A DNA stretch of 64,000 bases, taken from NCBI RefSeq assembly GCF_014651895.1, contig NZ_BMXT01000002.1:558001-622000 (forward strand). The letters are read 5' to 3'. The DNA is from Rhodanobacter panaciterrae (lineage in GTDB: Bacteria > Pseudomonadota > Gammaproteobacteria > Xanthomonadales > Rhodanobacteraceae). A program made the translations under genes and the position numbers. Position 1 is the first letter of the stretch; the number at the start of each line of letters is the position of its first letter. Under the pieces are notes generated by a model, which made no database searches, had not been told where the DNA came from, and saw nothing but the letters and a program-made list of their open reading frames with translations. Below, one piece after another: positions 37,627 to 48,580 of the stretch.

Positions 37627-38523
37627 ATGAAATTGCTTGCATGGGCTCTGGTGTTATCGGGTGCGGTTCTGACTCAAGGCGTGAGCACTTCACTTCATGC
37701 TCAAGAGAGTGTGTCTGCAATGTCCGAAAAATCCGCACCCACCACCAGTCAGCCCCGCACCCGAGCTCAGCAGTTGATGGGCGACATCGACCCCAAGCTT
37801 GCGGAACTCACCGACAAGGTGCTCTTCGGCGACGTCTGGGAACGTAAGCAACTCTCCAAGCGCGACCGCAGCCTTGTCACCGTCGCCGCGCTCATGGCGC
37901 TCAATCGCCCCGATCAGCTTCGTTCGCATATGGCGCTGGCCCTGCAGAACGGCGTGACCCAAGACGAACTGGTCGAGACGATCACGCAGCTCGCCTTTTA
38001 TACGGGCTGGCCCAATGCTGTTTCGGCCGTGCCGATCGCGCGAGAGGTGTTCAAGACAGCGGACGCTTCGGCAAGCCGACCCGATCAGGGAGCGCAGACC
38101 CAGGAAGATCGAACGATCACCGTCATACACACGGGTTCTCAGCCTTCCACTCGCGGTTCTGCCGACCATTTCACCGGCTCGGTACAGGTGGCCTCGCGAT
38201 TCCAGGCGGAGGCGCCGGCGCGCAGCGGTGGTGCGATCGTGACGTTCGAGCCGGGCGCCCGAACAGCCTGGCACACGCATCCATTGGGACAGACATTGAT
38301 TGTCACGTCCGGCATGGGACTGGTTCAGCAGTGGGGCGGCCCGGTCCAGGTCATCAAGCCTGGCGATGTCGTCTGGATTCCGCCGGGGGTCAAGCACTGG
38401 CATGGTGCCACGCGTACGACAAGCATGACGCACATTGCGATCGCGGAAGCACTCAACGGGAAGTCGGTCGATTGGATGGATCTGGTGACCGAGGCGCAGT
38501 ATCTGGCGAGTCAGCCTGAGTAA
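37627..38523 (+). CDS. Exported carboxymuconolactone decarboxylase-cupin fusion
   Basis: A 298-residue protein with a Sec signal (MKLLAWALVLSGAVL). Residues about 60-150 form a CMD domain (RDRSLVTVAALMALNRPDQL...LAFYTGWPNA), and residues about 190-290 a cupin (AWHTHPLGQTLIVTSG, HWHGAT). The CMD part has no CxxC and so is not AhpD-like. Start 37627 is preceded by AAGGA; an earlier in-frame Met at 37588 gives no signal peptide. The cupin half is a close relative of the free cupin at 29964. The last 13 bases overlap the 3' end of the convergent LysR gene. Confidence 0.86.
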   Translation: MKLLAWALVLSGAVLTQGVSTSLHAQESVSAMSEKSAPTTSQPRTRAQQLMGDIDPKLAELTDKVLFGDVWERKQLSKRDRSLVTVAALMALNRPDQLRSHMALALQNGVTQDELVETITQLAFYTGWPNAVSAVPIAREVFKTADASASRPDQGAQTQEDRTITVIHTGSQPSTRGSADHFTGSVQVASRFQAEAPARSGGAIVTFEPGARTAWHTHPLGQTLIVTSGMGLVQQWGGPVQVIKPGDVVWIPPGVKHWHGATRTTSMTHIAIAEALNGKSVDWMDLVTEAQYLASQPE

Positions 38524-39404
38524 CGCAAGGCGTCACGGAACAGCGTGAAGGCGGGTGAGCTTTGGCGTCGGCTCGGATAGTAGAGGTGGTATCCCGGGAA
38601 CGAGGGGCACCAGTCCGAGAGCGCGCGAATCAATCGACCCTCTTTGACGTGTATCTTCACCAGGTCCTCGGGCATGTAGGCCAATCCGAGCCCCTTGAGC
38701 GCAGCGTCCAGACGCATGGCGATATTGTTGAACACCAGCTGGCCCTCGATGCGCACCTTCAGCTCTTCTCCTTTCTTTTCGAACTCCCAGGGGAAGAGGC
38801 CACCGTAGGTCGGCAGGCGGATGGCGATGCAGTTATGCCGGACGAGGTCGCGTGGGGTCTTGGGTCGCGGATGCCGGGCGAAGTAATCCGGGGAACCGAC
38901 TACAGCCATGCGCACGTCGGGACCGATGCGTACCGCGATCATGTCCTTGGCGACCTGTTCGCCCAGTCGGACACCGGCGTCGTAGCCTTCGGCCACGATG
39001 TCGGTCAGGCCATAGTCCACGATGATTTCGATATGAAGGTCGGGATGGTCCGGAAGCAGTTTTGCGAGTACCGGCTGCAGGACCGCGATTGCCGCATGTT
39101 CGCCCGCCGTGATGCGCAATCGGCCTGCCGGCTTGTCCCGGAATTCGCTGAGCAAGGCCAGCTCGGTGTCGATTTCTTCGAGCCGGGGAGTGATCACTTT
39201 CAGCAGGTGTTCGCCCGCCTCCGTAGGGGAAACGCTGCGGGTCGTGCGCGCCAGGAGCCGGACGCCCAGCCGTTCTTCCAACTGCCGCATGGTTCGGCTT
39301 AACGCGGGCTGCGATATGCCGAGCTTGGCCGCCGCACGGGTAAAGCTGCGCTCCCGTGCCACGACCGAAAAAATCGCGAGTTGATCGTAGCTCTCGGTCG
39401 ACAT
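38511..39404 (-). CDS. LysR-family transcriptional regulator B
   Basis: A 297-residue LysR regulator with complete winged helix (SFTRAAAKLGISQPALSRTMR) and effector domain (LRITAGEHAA, WCPSFPGYHLYYPSRR). It is the paralog of regulator A at 34068 but in opposite orientation. It is divergent from the AKR gene at 39495, with an intergenic region of 90 bases. Its 3' end overlaps the CMD-cupin gene by 13 bases. Probably controls the AKR-flavodoxin-AKR operon. Confidence 0.9.
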   Translation of the reverse strand: MSTESYDQLAIFSVVARERSFTRAAAKLGISQPALSRTMRQLEERLGVRLLARTTRSVSPTEAGEHLLKVITPRLEEIDTELALLSEFRDKPAGRLRITAGEHAAIAVLQPVLAKLLPDHPDLHIEIIVDYGLTDIVAEGYDAGVRLGEQVAKDMIAVRIGPDVRMAVVGSPDYFARHPRPKTPRDLVRHNCIAIRLPTYGGLFPWEFEKKGEELKVRIEGQLVFNNIAMRLDAALKGLGLAYMPEDLVKIHVKEGRLIRALSDWCPSFPGYHLYYPSRRQSSPAFTLFRDALRYSG

Positions 39405-39470
39405 TTATCCGCTCCGGTTATCAACCCTTTCCGATTATGCCATCTAGTGCTGCCAATCGTTCGGGCCTAA

Positions 39471-40484
<1,014 letters not shown>

Positions 40485-40499
40485 TTCGTGGGAGACAAC

Positions 40500-42122
<1,623 letters not shown>

Positions 42123-42187
42123 TCACTTGAACAAGTCGGAGTTGCACGGTGCAGGCGTGCGCAGATTGCGCACGTCTCTAAGCCACC

Positions 42188-42243
42188 GCCCTAACCAGTT
42201 CAAGGCGGCCGCCTCCGGCGCCGGTTAAATCCAACGCTAAATC
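42188..42243. other. attC-like (integron cassette site) sequence
   Basis: CCCTAAC, then GTTCAAGGCGG, a GGCGGCCGCC palindrome, and GGTTAAATCCAACGCTAAAT. The order and spacing resemble the left and right arms of attC sites (RYYYAAC, TTCAAG, TTAACTCAAGCGTTAG). Both outer boxes differ by one base from the consensus, so it would be a degenerate site. No integrase or cassette array is present. The rest of 42119-42349 contains GGCCG-rich hairpin scraps but no gene. Confidence 0.4.
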
Positions 42244-42349
42244 TCTCGGGAGTGGCCGCTTTTCAGCATGCATTTGTAGCTGGCGACCGGCCGTTGTTGG
42301 CCGATTGCAGTCAGTGGCACGACGGGAAAACGGCGTACACGACGCTTAC

Positions 42350-43963
42350 TTAGTAAGCTGCGCGACCCGCCTCAAGAATCATGTCCGCCGCCTTCTCTCC
42401 GATCATCGCGCACGGCGCTTGCGTATTGCCGCTGATCACGCGCGGCATGATCGAGGCATCGACCACGCGCAAACCTTCAACGCCGCGCACGCGCAATTCA
42501 GGATCGACCACGGATTCCGCATCGTCGCCCATGCGGCAGGTGCCGACCGGGTGGTAGATCGTGTCGGCGTGGGCGCGGATCAGCTGGCGCAGGGTTTCGT
42601 CGTCATCGCGGCCGGTGCCGTAGAGCGTGCGGCCGTTCCAGCTGGCCAATGCGGGCGCGGCCATGATGCGCTGGCTGATCTTGGTGCCGGCGACCAGGGT
42701 GTCGAGATCGCGCGGATCGCTGAAGAAATTCGGATCGATCAGCGGTGCGTTGCCCATATCGGCACTGGCCAGGCGAACCTGGCCGCGGCTGTGCGGGCGC
42801 AATACGCAGACGTGGATCGAATAGCCCGAGCCCAGGTGCAGCTTGCGGTTGTGGTCATCGACGATGCCGATGCAGAAGTGCAGTTGCAGGTCGGGCCGGT
42901 CGAGCGAAGGATCGCTCTTGAGGAAGCCGCCGGCCTCGGCCACGTTCGTGGTCAGCATGCCGCGGCCGTCGCGACTCCATGCGCGCATGCTCATCATTCC
43001 CTGATACAGCACCGGCAAGGTGATGCCGAACAGGCCCGGCGCCTTGGCGCGCACGTTCAAGGTGTAGTCGACATGGTCCTGCAGGTTCTGCCCGACCTGT
43101 GCGCGATCCGCCACGACATCGATGCCGTGCTCGCGCAGGTGTTCGGCCGGGCCCACGCCCGAGGCCATCAATAGCTGCGGCGAGCCGAACGCGCCGGCCG
43201 AGAGAATGACCTCGCAGCGCGCGCTCAGCGAATGCTCGGCCCCGCCCTTGCGATAGACCACACCGGTGGCGCGCTTGCCGTCGAAGCGGATGCGCCGGAC
43301 CTGGGCATTGGCGATCACCTGCAGATTGGCAGGCCGCGCGCCGGCCACTCCAAGATAAGCTTCAGCGGCATTGAAACGGCGGCCGGCTTTCTGGAAGACC
43401 TGATACGCACCGACGCCTTCCTGCACGGCACCGTTGAAATCGTCATTGCGCGGAAAGCCGGCCTGCACGGCCGCCTCGATCAAGGCCTGGGTCGCCGGAT
43501 TGCGCTCGCGCAGATCCTCGACCCGCAATGGACCGCCAGCACCATGCAGTGCCGAGGCGCCGCGCACGTTGTCCTCGCTGCGCTTGAAATACGGCAGTAC
43601 ATCGTTCCAGCCCCAGCCGCGGCAACCCAATGCTTCCCAGCCGTCGTAGTCCTGCGGCTGGCCGCGCATGTAGATCATCGCGTTGATCAGGCTGGAACCG
43701 CCGACGCCGCGTCCACGCGGCTGGAAACCCTGCCGCCCTTGCAACCCCGCCTGCGGTGTCGTGGTGTAGGCGTAGTTGGCCGAATTTTTCAGGCCCACCA
43801 GGCCCGCAATGCCCAGCGGCACTTTCGAGAGCAGCGGTGTGCGCTCTGGCCCGGTCTCGAGGATGGCGACGGTCAGGTCGGGCCGGGCTGCGGCCAGTCG
43901 CGCGGCCACTGCACAACCGGCAGGGCCGGCACCCACAACCACATAATCCACCGAGTTGGCCAT
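42350..43963 (-). CDS. GMC-family FAD oxidoreductase (choline dehydrogenase type)
   Basis: A 537-residue flavoprotein that oxidises alcohols. The N-terminal FAD motif is VVVGAGPAGCAVAARLA. GRGVGGSSLINAMIYMRG is GMC signature 1, and GSPQLLMASGVGP is signature 2. The active-site pair is His in YHPVGTCRMG and Asn in SGNTQAPCAMIGE. The start at 43963 follows AGGAC. Residue layout matches BetA/alkanol dehydrogenases, but lack of a BetB or BetI neighbour argues against choline. It lies 88 bases after the LysR C gene on the same strand. Confidence 0.9.
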   Translation of the reverse strand: MANSVDYVVVGAGPAGCAVAARLAAARPDLTVAILETGPERTPLLSKVPLGIAGLVGLKNSANYAYTTTPQAGLQGRQGFQPRGRGVGGSSLINAMIYMRGQPQDYDGWEALGCRGWGWNDVLPYFKRSEDNVRGASALHGAGGPLRVEDLRERNPATQALIEAAVQAGFPRNDDFNGAVQEGVGAYQVFQKAGRRFNAAEAYLGVAGARPANLQVIANAQVRRIRFDGKRATGVVYRKGGAEHSLSARCEVILSAGAFGSPQLLMASGVGPAEHLREHGIDVVADRAQVGQNLQDHVDYTLNVRAKAPGLFGITLPVLYQGMMSMRAWSRDGRGMLTTNVAEAGGFLKSDPSLDRPDLQLHFCIGIVDDHNRKLHLGSGYSIHVCVLRPHSRGQVRLASADMGNAPLIDPNFFSDPRDLDTLVAGTKISQRIMAAPALASWNGRTLYGTGRDDDETLRQLIRAHADTIYHPVGTCRMGDDAESVVDPELRVRGVEGLRVVDASIMPRVISGNTQAPCAMIGEKAADMILEAGRAAY

Positions 43964-44051
43964 CGTGCGTGTCCTGAAGGAGTCTTTGGGGTATCGCCGC
44001 ACCATACGTGATCACAATGCGGCGAAGTAAGTAGGCGATGCGTTCGGGAAT

Positions 44052-44972
44052 CTAGCCTTCGTCAGCCAGCTGTTCGAACTCCACCGCCAGGTAGTCGATC
44101 AGCTGACGCACCGCCGGCAGCAAGCCGCGGCGCGACGGGAAGATGGCGTGCACGATGCCGCTCTGCGGTGCCCAGTCCGGCAAGACGCGCTGCAGGGTTC
44201 CCGCGCGGAATTCGTTGCGGATGGTCATGGTGGGCAATTGCACGATGCCCACGCCGGCGAGCGCCGCCAATCGCAGCGCCATCATGTCGTCGGTGACCAG
44301 GCGCGGCGTGTGCGTCGCCACCACGCTGCGGCCGTCCGGGCCGTTGAGCTGCCACACATGTTCGCTGCGCGTGCGCGCCAGATCGAGGCCGAGACCGATG
44401 CTGGGTACGCCATGCAGGTCGGCCGGCACCCGCAACGGCGGGTGCTGTTCCAGCAGCGCGGGGCTGGCGACAAGACATTGCGGACTGTCGCCCAGCACCT
44501 TCATCACTAGGTCGCTGTCCTCCAGTGGCGGAAAGCGCACGCGCAGGGCGAGGTCGTAGCCTTCCTGGATCACGTCCACGCGCCGGTTGGTCGCCTCCAG
44601 CTGCACTTGCACGCGTGGATGACTGGCCATGAAACGGGCCAGCATCGCGCCGATCTGGAAGTGCAGCAGCGCCACCGGGCAGGCCACGCGCACGATGCCT
44701 TGCGGTTCGGCGCGGGTGAGGTCGATCAGCTCCTGCGCCGCCTCGGCCTCGACCAGCATCGCCTTGCAGTGGCGGTAATAGTTCTGGCCCAGCTCGGTGA
44801 CCGAAAAACGCCGGGTGGAACGTTGCACCAGGCGCACGCCCAGGCGCTCCTCCAGCATGGCCACGCGCCGGCTGAGCTTGGATTTGGGAATCCCCAGCGC
44901 GCGCCCGGCCGCGGCAAAGCCGTGGTGTTCCACCACCTGGACGAAATAGAACAGGTCGTTGAGATCCTGCAT
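44052..44972 (-). CDS. LysR-family transcriptional regulator C
   Basis: A 306-residue LysR regulator (HTH: GFAAAGRALGIPKSKLSRRV; effector domain to VHAIFPSRRGLLPAVRQLIDYL). It is of a different LysR branch (AaeR/DsdC-like spacing with short DNA-binding start MQDLNDLF) from regulators A and B. It is divergent from the pirin gene (45099), a common arrangement in which LysR controls pirin and adjacent hydrolases. The start at 44972 is the natural LysR N-terminus; the frame stays open upstream but is not coding. Confidence 0.9.
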   Translation of the reverse strand: MQDLNDLFYFVQVVEHHGFAAAGRALGIPKSKLSRRVAMLEERLGVRLVQRSTRRFSVTELGQNYYRHCKAMLVEAEAAQELIDLTRAEPQGIVRVACPVALLHFQIGAMLARFMASHPRVQVQLEATNRRVDVIQEGYDLALRVRFPPLEDSDLVMKVLGDSPQCLVASPALLEQHPPLRVPADLHGVPSIGLGLDLARTRSEHVWQLNGPDGRSVVATHTPRLVTDDMMALRLAALAGVGIVQLPTMTIRNEFRAGTLQRVLPDWAPQSGIVHAIFPSRRGLLPAVRQLIDYLAVEFEQLADEG

Positions 44973-45098
44973 CGCGGCGTCCAGCGTTCCATGGATAGGA
45001 CACTGAGGATAAGCCACGCCGGCTACCGGCGGCAGTGGCCCAGGTCCACCATGGCGCCCATGCCTGCAGCCACTCCGGTTCGCAGCGAAGGAGATCCC

Positions 45099-45965
45099 AT
45101 GAAAAAGATTCTTGGCGTGTACAGCGCCCCGCAACAGCATTGGGTGGGCGACGGCTTTCCGGTGCGCTCGATGTTCTCGTACAACAGCCACGGCCAGCAT
45201 CTGAGCCCGTTCCTGCTGCTGGACTATGCCGGCCCGATGGCGTTCAAACCCGCGACGCAACCGCGCGGCGTTGGCCAGCATCCGCACCGCGGTTTCGAAA
45301 CCGTCACCATCGTCTACGAAGGCGAGGTCGAGCATCGCGACTCCACCGGTGCCGGCGGCAAGATCGGCCCCGGCGACGTGCAGTGGATGACGGCGGCGTC
45401 CGGCATCCTGCACGAGGAGTTCCACTCGCACGAATTCACCCGTAGCGGCGGCACGCTGGAGATGGTGCAGCTGTGGGTGAACCTGCCGGCCAGCGACAAG
45501 ATGGCCGCGCCGGGTTACCAGACTCTGCTCGATGCCGACATCCCGGCGGTCGATCTGCCCGACGGCGCCGGCAAGCTGCGGGTGATCGCCGGCGAGTACA
45601 ACGGCCATCGCGGTCCGGCGCGCACGTTCACCCCGATCGATGTGTGGGACGTGCGGCTGAAGCAGGATCACGCGGTGGATTTCGTGGTGCCGGCAGGTCG
45701 CACGGTCGCCTTGATCGTGCTGCGCGGCACGGTGCAGGTGAACGGCAGCCAGGTCGCCCGCGACGCGCAGATGGTGACGTTTGATCGCGCCGGTGACGAG
45801 ATCTCGCTGGAGGCGAACAGCGACGCCACCGTGCTGCTGCTCAGCGGCGAACCGATCGACGAGCCGGTGGTCGGCTATGGCCCGTTCGTGATGAACAGCC
45901 AGGAAGAAATCCAGCAGGCGTTCACCGACTTCAGCAGCGGCAAGTTCGGTCGGATGGCGCAGTGA
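45099..45965 (+). CDS. Pirin family protein
   Basis: A 288-residue bicupin of the pirin family. The N-terminal cupin has the metal motif HPHRGFETVTIVYEGEVEHRDS, then GDVQWMTAASGILHEE with a second histidine. The C-terminal cupin (residues about 180-280) has a less conserved site. Pirins can act as quercetinases or redox-sensitive regulators. AAGGAG lies six bases before the ATG. Divergent from LysR C and followed, after a hairpin, by the isochorismatase-like gene. Confidence 0.92.
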   Translation: MKKILGVYSAPQQHWVGDGFPVRSMFSYNSHGQHLSPFLLLDYAGPMAFKPATQPRGVGQHPHRGFETVTIVYEGEVEHRDSTGAGGKIGPGDVQWMTAASGILHEEFHSHEFTRSGGTLEMVQLWVNLPASDKMAAPGYQTLLDADIPAVDLPDGAGKLRVIAGEYNGHRGPARTFTPIDVWDVRLKQDHAVDFVVPAGRTVALIVLRGTVQVNGSQVARDAQMVTFDRAGDEISLEANSDATVLLLSGEPIDEPVVGYGPFVMNSQEEIQQAFTDFSSGKFGRMAQ

Positions 45966-45972
45966 ATCGAAG

Positions 45973-45998
45973 CGGCTCCTACCTTCGGGTGGGAGCCG
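45973..45998 (+). terminator. Stable hairpin after the pirin gene
   Basis: An 11-bp stem (one G-T pair) capped by a TTCG tetraloop: CGGCTCCTACC-TTCG-GGTGGGAGCCG. It lacks a T tract. The GGGAGCCG arm resembles the REP element at 14960, so it may be a REP relative used as a terminator. Confidence 0.5.
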
Positions 45999-46065
45999 TC
46001 GGACGCACCGCCAGCATCACGCGTGCTGCGTATCAGCACATTCCCTTCCTCCCTGGAGAAACACC

Positions 46066-46704
46066 ATGGCAAGCGAACCCATCCGTGATCCGCTCAAGGA
46101 TCATCTGCTGACCCCGCAAAACTCGGCCCTGATCGTCATCGACTACCAGCCGGTGCAGGTCAACTCGATCGACTCGATGAACCGGCAACTGCTGATCAAC
46201 AACATCGTCGGCACCGCCAAGGCGGCCGTGGCCTATGGCCTGCCGATCGTGCACTCGACGGTGAACGTGAAGAGCGGTGCGAACAAGCCGCCGATCGCAC
46301 CCTTGCGCAAGGCGCTCGCCGGCATTCCCACCTACGACCGCAGCACGATCAACTCATGGGAGGACGTCGAGTTCCGCAAGGCAGTGGAAGCGACCGGCCG
46401 CAAGAAGCTGATCATGACCGCGCTGTGGACCGAGGCCTGCCTGACCTTCCCCGCACTCGATGCATTGAAGGAAGGCTACGAAGTCTATGTGGTGGCCGAT
46501 GCGGTCGGCGGCACCTCGCTGGCCGCGCACGAAATGGCGCTGCGCCGCATCGAGCAGGCCGGCGGCAAGATGATCAGCGTGGGCCAACTGTTCTGCGAAC
46601 TGCAGCGCGACTGGGCGCGCACGGACACGGTGCCGGCCTTCCTGAACCTGTTCATCGAAACCGGCGGCACCATGGGCATCCAGCTTTCCTACGATCGGGA
46701 TTGA
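46066..46704 (+). CDS. Isochorismatase-family cysteine hydrolase
   Basis: A 212-residue hydrolase of the YcaC/isochorismatase superfamily. The catalytic triad is visible: Asp in ALIVIDYQPVQ (D26), Lys in GRKKLIMTA, and Cys in WTEACLTFPAL. Members hydrolyse amides, esters or vinyl ethers. It lies downstream of the pirin gene, and pirin-isochorismatase pairs under LysR control are common in proteobacteria. A long C-terminal helix segment (AFLNLFIETGG) is typical of the YcaC type. Confidence 0.88.
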   Translation: MASEPIRDPLKDHLLTPQNSALIVIDYQPVQVNSIDSMNRQLLINNIVGTAKAAVAYGLPIVHSTVNVKSGANKPPIAPLRKALAGIPTYDRSTINSWEDVEFRKAVEATGRKKLIMTALWTEACLTFPALDALKEGYEVYVVADAVGGTSLAAHEMALRRIEQAGGKMISVGQLFCELQRDWARTDTVPAFLNLFIETGGTMGIQLSYDRD

Positions 46705-46705
46705 G

Positions 46706-46734
46706 CCGTACCGATGTCCCGAGGATCGGTATGG
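46706..46734 (+). terminator. Candidate terminator hairpin
   Basis: CCGTACCGAT and ATCGGTATGG form a 10-bp stem (one G-T pair) with a 9-base loop, directly after the isochorismatase-family stop. No T tract. Confidence 0.45.
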
Positions 46735-46836
46735 CCGGCCCTCGGGCATGGGCGGGATGCCTGGTCGTGACTCGCTGCGCTTTCCGGCACGCTGCATCGA
46801 AACCCATGTTGCATACACTTCTGAAGGAGTACCGAC

Positions 46837-47670
46837 TTGGATCGCAACGTCACACAGATTATTCCTGCACAAGACCTCATCGACGACGGCGACATGCACC
46901 TGCGCCGCGCACTGCCGCAGGAACAGCGCATCGCGCTCGGACCATTCGTCTTCATCGATCATTACCGCCACCACAGTCCGCGCGGCATCGGTGATCGGCC
47001 GCATCCGCATGCCGGCATCGAAGTAGTCAGCTACCTGCTCGAAGGCGGCGTCGAACATCGCGACAGCATGGGTTTTCGCGATCGGCTGGGGCCGGGCGAT
47101 GCGCAGTTCATCCGCACCGGACGCGGCATGCTGCACGCCGAACAACCGACGGGTGGCCGCCACGGCCTGCAGTTGTGGATCAGCCTGCCTCCGGAACTCA
47201 AACAGGTGGAGCCCAGCTATACCTCGCTGCGCGCCGCCGAAATGCCTGACCTTGTCGGCCCCGGCTCGCGTCTGCATGTCGTCGCCGGTCGCGTGAACGG
47301 CGTGCAGGGCCCGATGGCGCTCAGTGGTGGCGCCGTGTTCGCGCGTCTGCGGCTCGATCCGCAGGCCAGCATCACGCTGGACGTCGAGCTCACGCCCGAA
47401 CTGGGGATTTACGTACTGCAGGGCCAGGTTGATATCGGCGGCACCCGTCTGGCTACCGGTGCGCTGGGCATATTGGGCAGTGGTAGTCAGGTGCACCTTG
47501 CGGCACACGGTGACGAGACGGTCGAACTCGCCTTGCTCGGCGGCCAGCCGGTGCAGGGCGACGTGCTGTTCTCCGGGCCGTTCGTGATGGACACACCCGA
47601 GCGGCTGGAGCAGGCAAAGCGTGACTTTCTCAGCGGCAAAATGGGACGGCTCGAAGGCGTACCGTTTTGA
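46837..47670 (+). CDS. Second pirin family protein (TTG start)
   Basis: A 277-residue bicupin of the pirin family, distinct from the pirin at 45099. The metal motif is RPHPHAGIEVVSYLLEGGVEHRDS, followed by GDAQFIRTGRGMLHAE. The C-terminal cupin spans about residues 160-270. A TTG start at 46837 is chosen because AAGGAG lies seven bases upstream and the protein begins MDRNVTQIIP. It runs in the same direction as the isochorismatase gene. Confidence 0.9.
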   Translation: MDRNVTQIIPAQDLIDDGDMHLRRALPQEQRIALGPFVFIDHYRHHSPRGIGDRPHPHAGIEVVSYLLEGGVEHRDSMGFRDRLGPGDAQFIRTGRGMLHAEQPTGGRHGLQLWISLPPELKQVEPSYTSLRAAEMPDLVGPGSRLHVVAGRVNGVQGPMALSGGAVFARLRLDPQASITLDVELTPELGIYVLQGQVDIGGTRLATGALGILGSGSQVHLAAHGDETVELALLGGQPVQGDVLFSGPFVMDTPERLEQAKRDFLSGKMGRLEGVPF

Positions 47671-47784
47671 AGTTCAATATGATCTGACTTGATGCAGTCG
47701 TAACTCAAAGAGAAAGCGCAGCAGTTCACCCAGGCGCCCACACCGCGACGCCTGTCCTTCACTACCTTGCACCTGGAGAGTTCC

Positions 47785-48309
47785 ATGAAAAGGCACGATC
47801 TGTTCCGCACGAAAGTCGCTGCAATGCTCCTGGTTGGCGCGCTGGGGATGCTCCCTGCGCTCCATGCGAAAGAAGCCACCACTCCGTTCCCCGTGTCCAG
47901 CGATCCTGCCGTCAGCGCCGAGCAGCACGCGGTGTATGACGTGGTCCATCAATACGAGTCTGCGCTGAATGCGGGTGACACCAACGCCATCGTCGATCTG
48001 TTCGCCAAGGACAGCGTGGCTGAGTGGAACGAGAAACACACCTACGCCACGCGGCAGCAGAAGATCGATGGCTATGGCGCGCTGTTCAAGATCGCGAAAT
48101 TTTCCACCGTGTTCGAGTACGACGCCGTCAACGTCTATGGTGACGCTGCCGTGGTTCGTACACACCACCACGTCGGTGCCGCGGTCATCGAGAACGGCAA
48201 GAAGGTGATCGATTACAACCGCGAGGTCTTCGTGCTGAACAAGGTCGACGGTGTGTGGAAGATCGTGCTGTACACGTTCAATACCGACCCGGTGCAAGGC
48301 GAGGGTTGA
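47785..48309 (+). CDS. Secreted SnoaL/NTF2-like protein
   Basis: A 174-residue exported protein with a signal peptide (VAAMLLVGALGMLPALHA). The mature part has an NTF2-like fold: an N-terminal helix (YDVVHQYESALNAGDTNAIVDLFA), the strand pattern FEYDAVNVYGDAAVVRTHHHVGA, and the end KIVLYTFNTDP. Proteins of this group (DUF4440/SnoaL-like) bind small hydrophobic molecules or act as isomerases or hydrolases. Specific function unknown. GGAGAG precedes the ATG. Confidence 0.8.
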   Translation: MKRHDLFRTKVAAMLLVGALGMLPALHAKEATTPFPVSSDPAVSAEQHAVYDVVHQYESALNAGDTNAIVDLFAKDSVAEWNEKHTYATRQQKIDGYGALFKIAKFSTVFEYDAVNVYGDAAVVRTHHHVGAAVIENGKKVIDYNREVFVLNKVDGVWKIVLYTFNTDPVQGEG

Positions 48310-48483
48310 CCTCGGGCTTTTTTCAGCATGATCGACATGACCACTGCAGGCATGGCCGGTTCCAACCTGCAGCGGTCATGCAGCGCCCTGTGATTTCCAG
48401 AACCAGGGCGCGCTCACCCCTGACCTATGGCGACCTTGCGACAAATACGGGTAGCCATTACGGCAGCTGACCGGCAGGTGCGC

Positions 48484-48535
48484 TGCAGGTAGTTAATCGA
48501 CGCGCAAACAGCAATGATGTGCTGAACTACCTGCA
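48484..48535. promoter_or_regulatory. Inverted repeat upstream of the creatininase-like gene
   Basis: TGCAGGTAGTT (48484-48494) and its exact complement AACTACCTGCA (48525-48535), with 30 bases between. Centre-to-centre spacing is about four helical turns, so the arms could bind a looping repressor, or the element could form a long hairpin. The rest of the 271-base gap has no gene. Confidence 0.5.
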
Positions 48536-48580
48536 CCTTTCCGCCAGCACGCCCGCGGCGTCTACCTGCAAGGACTTTTC

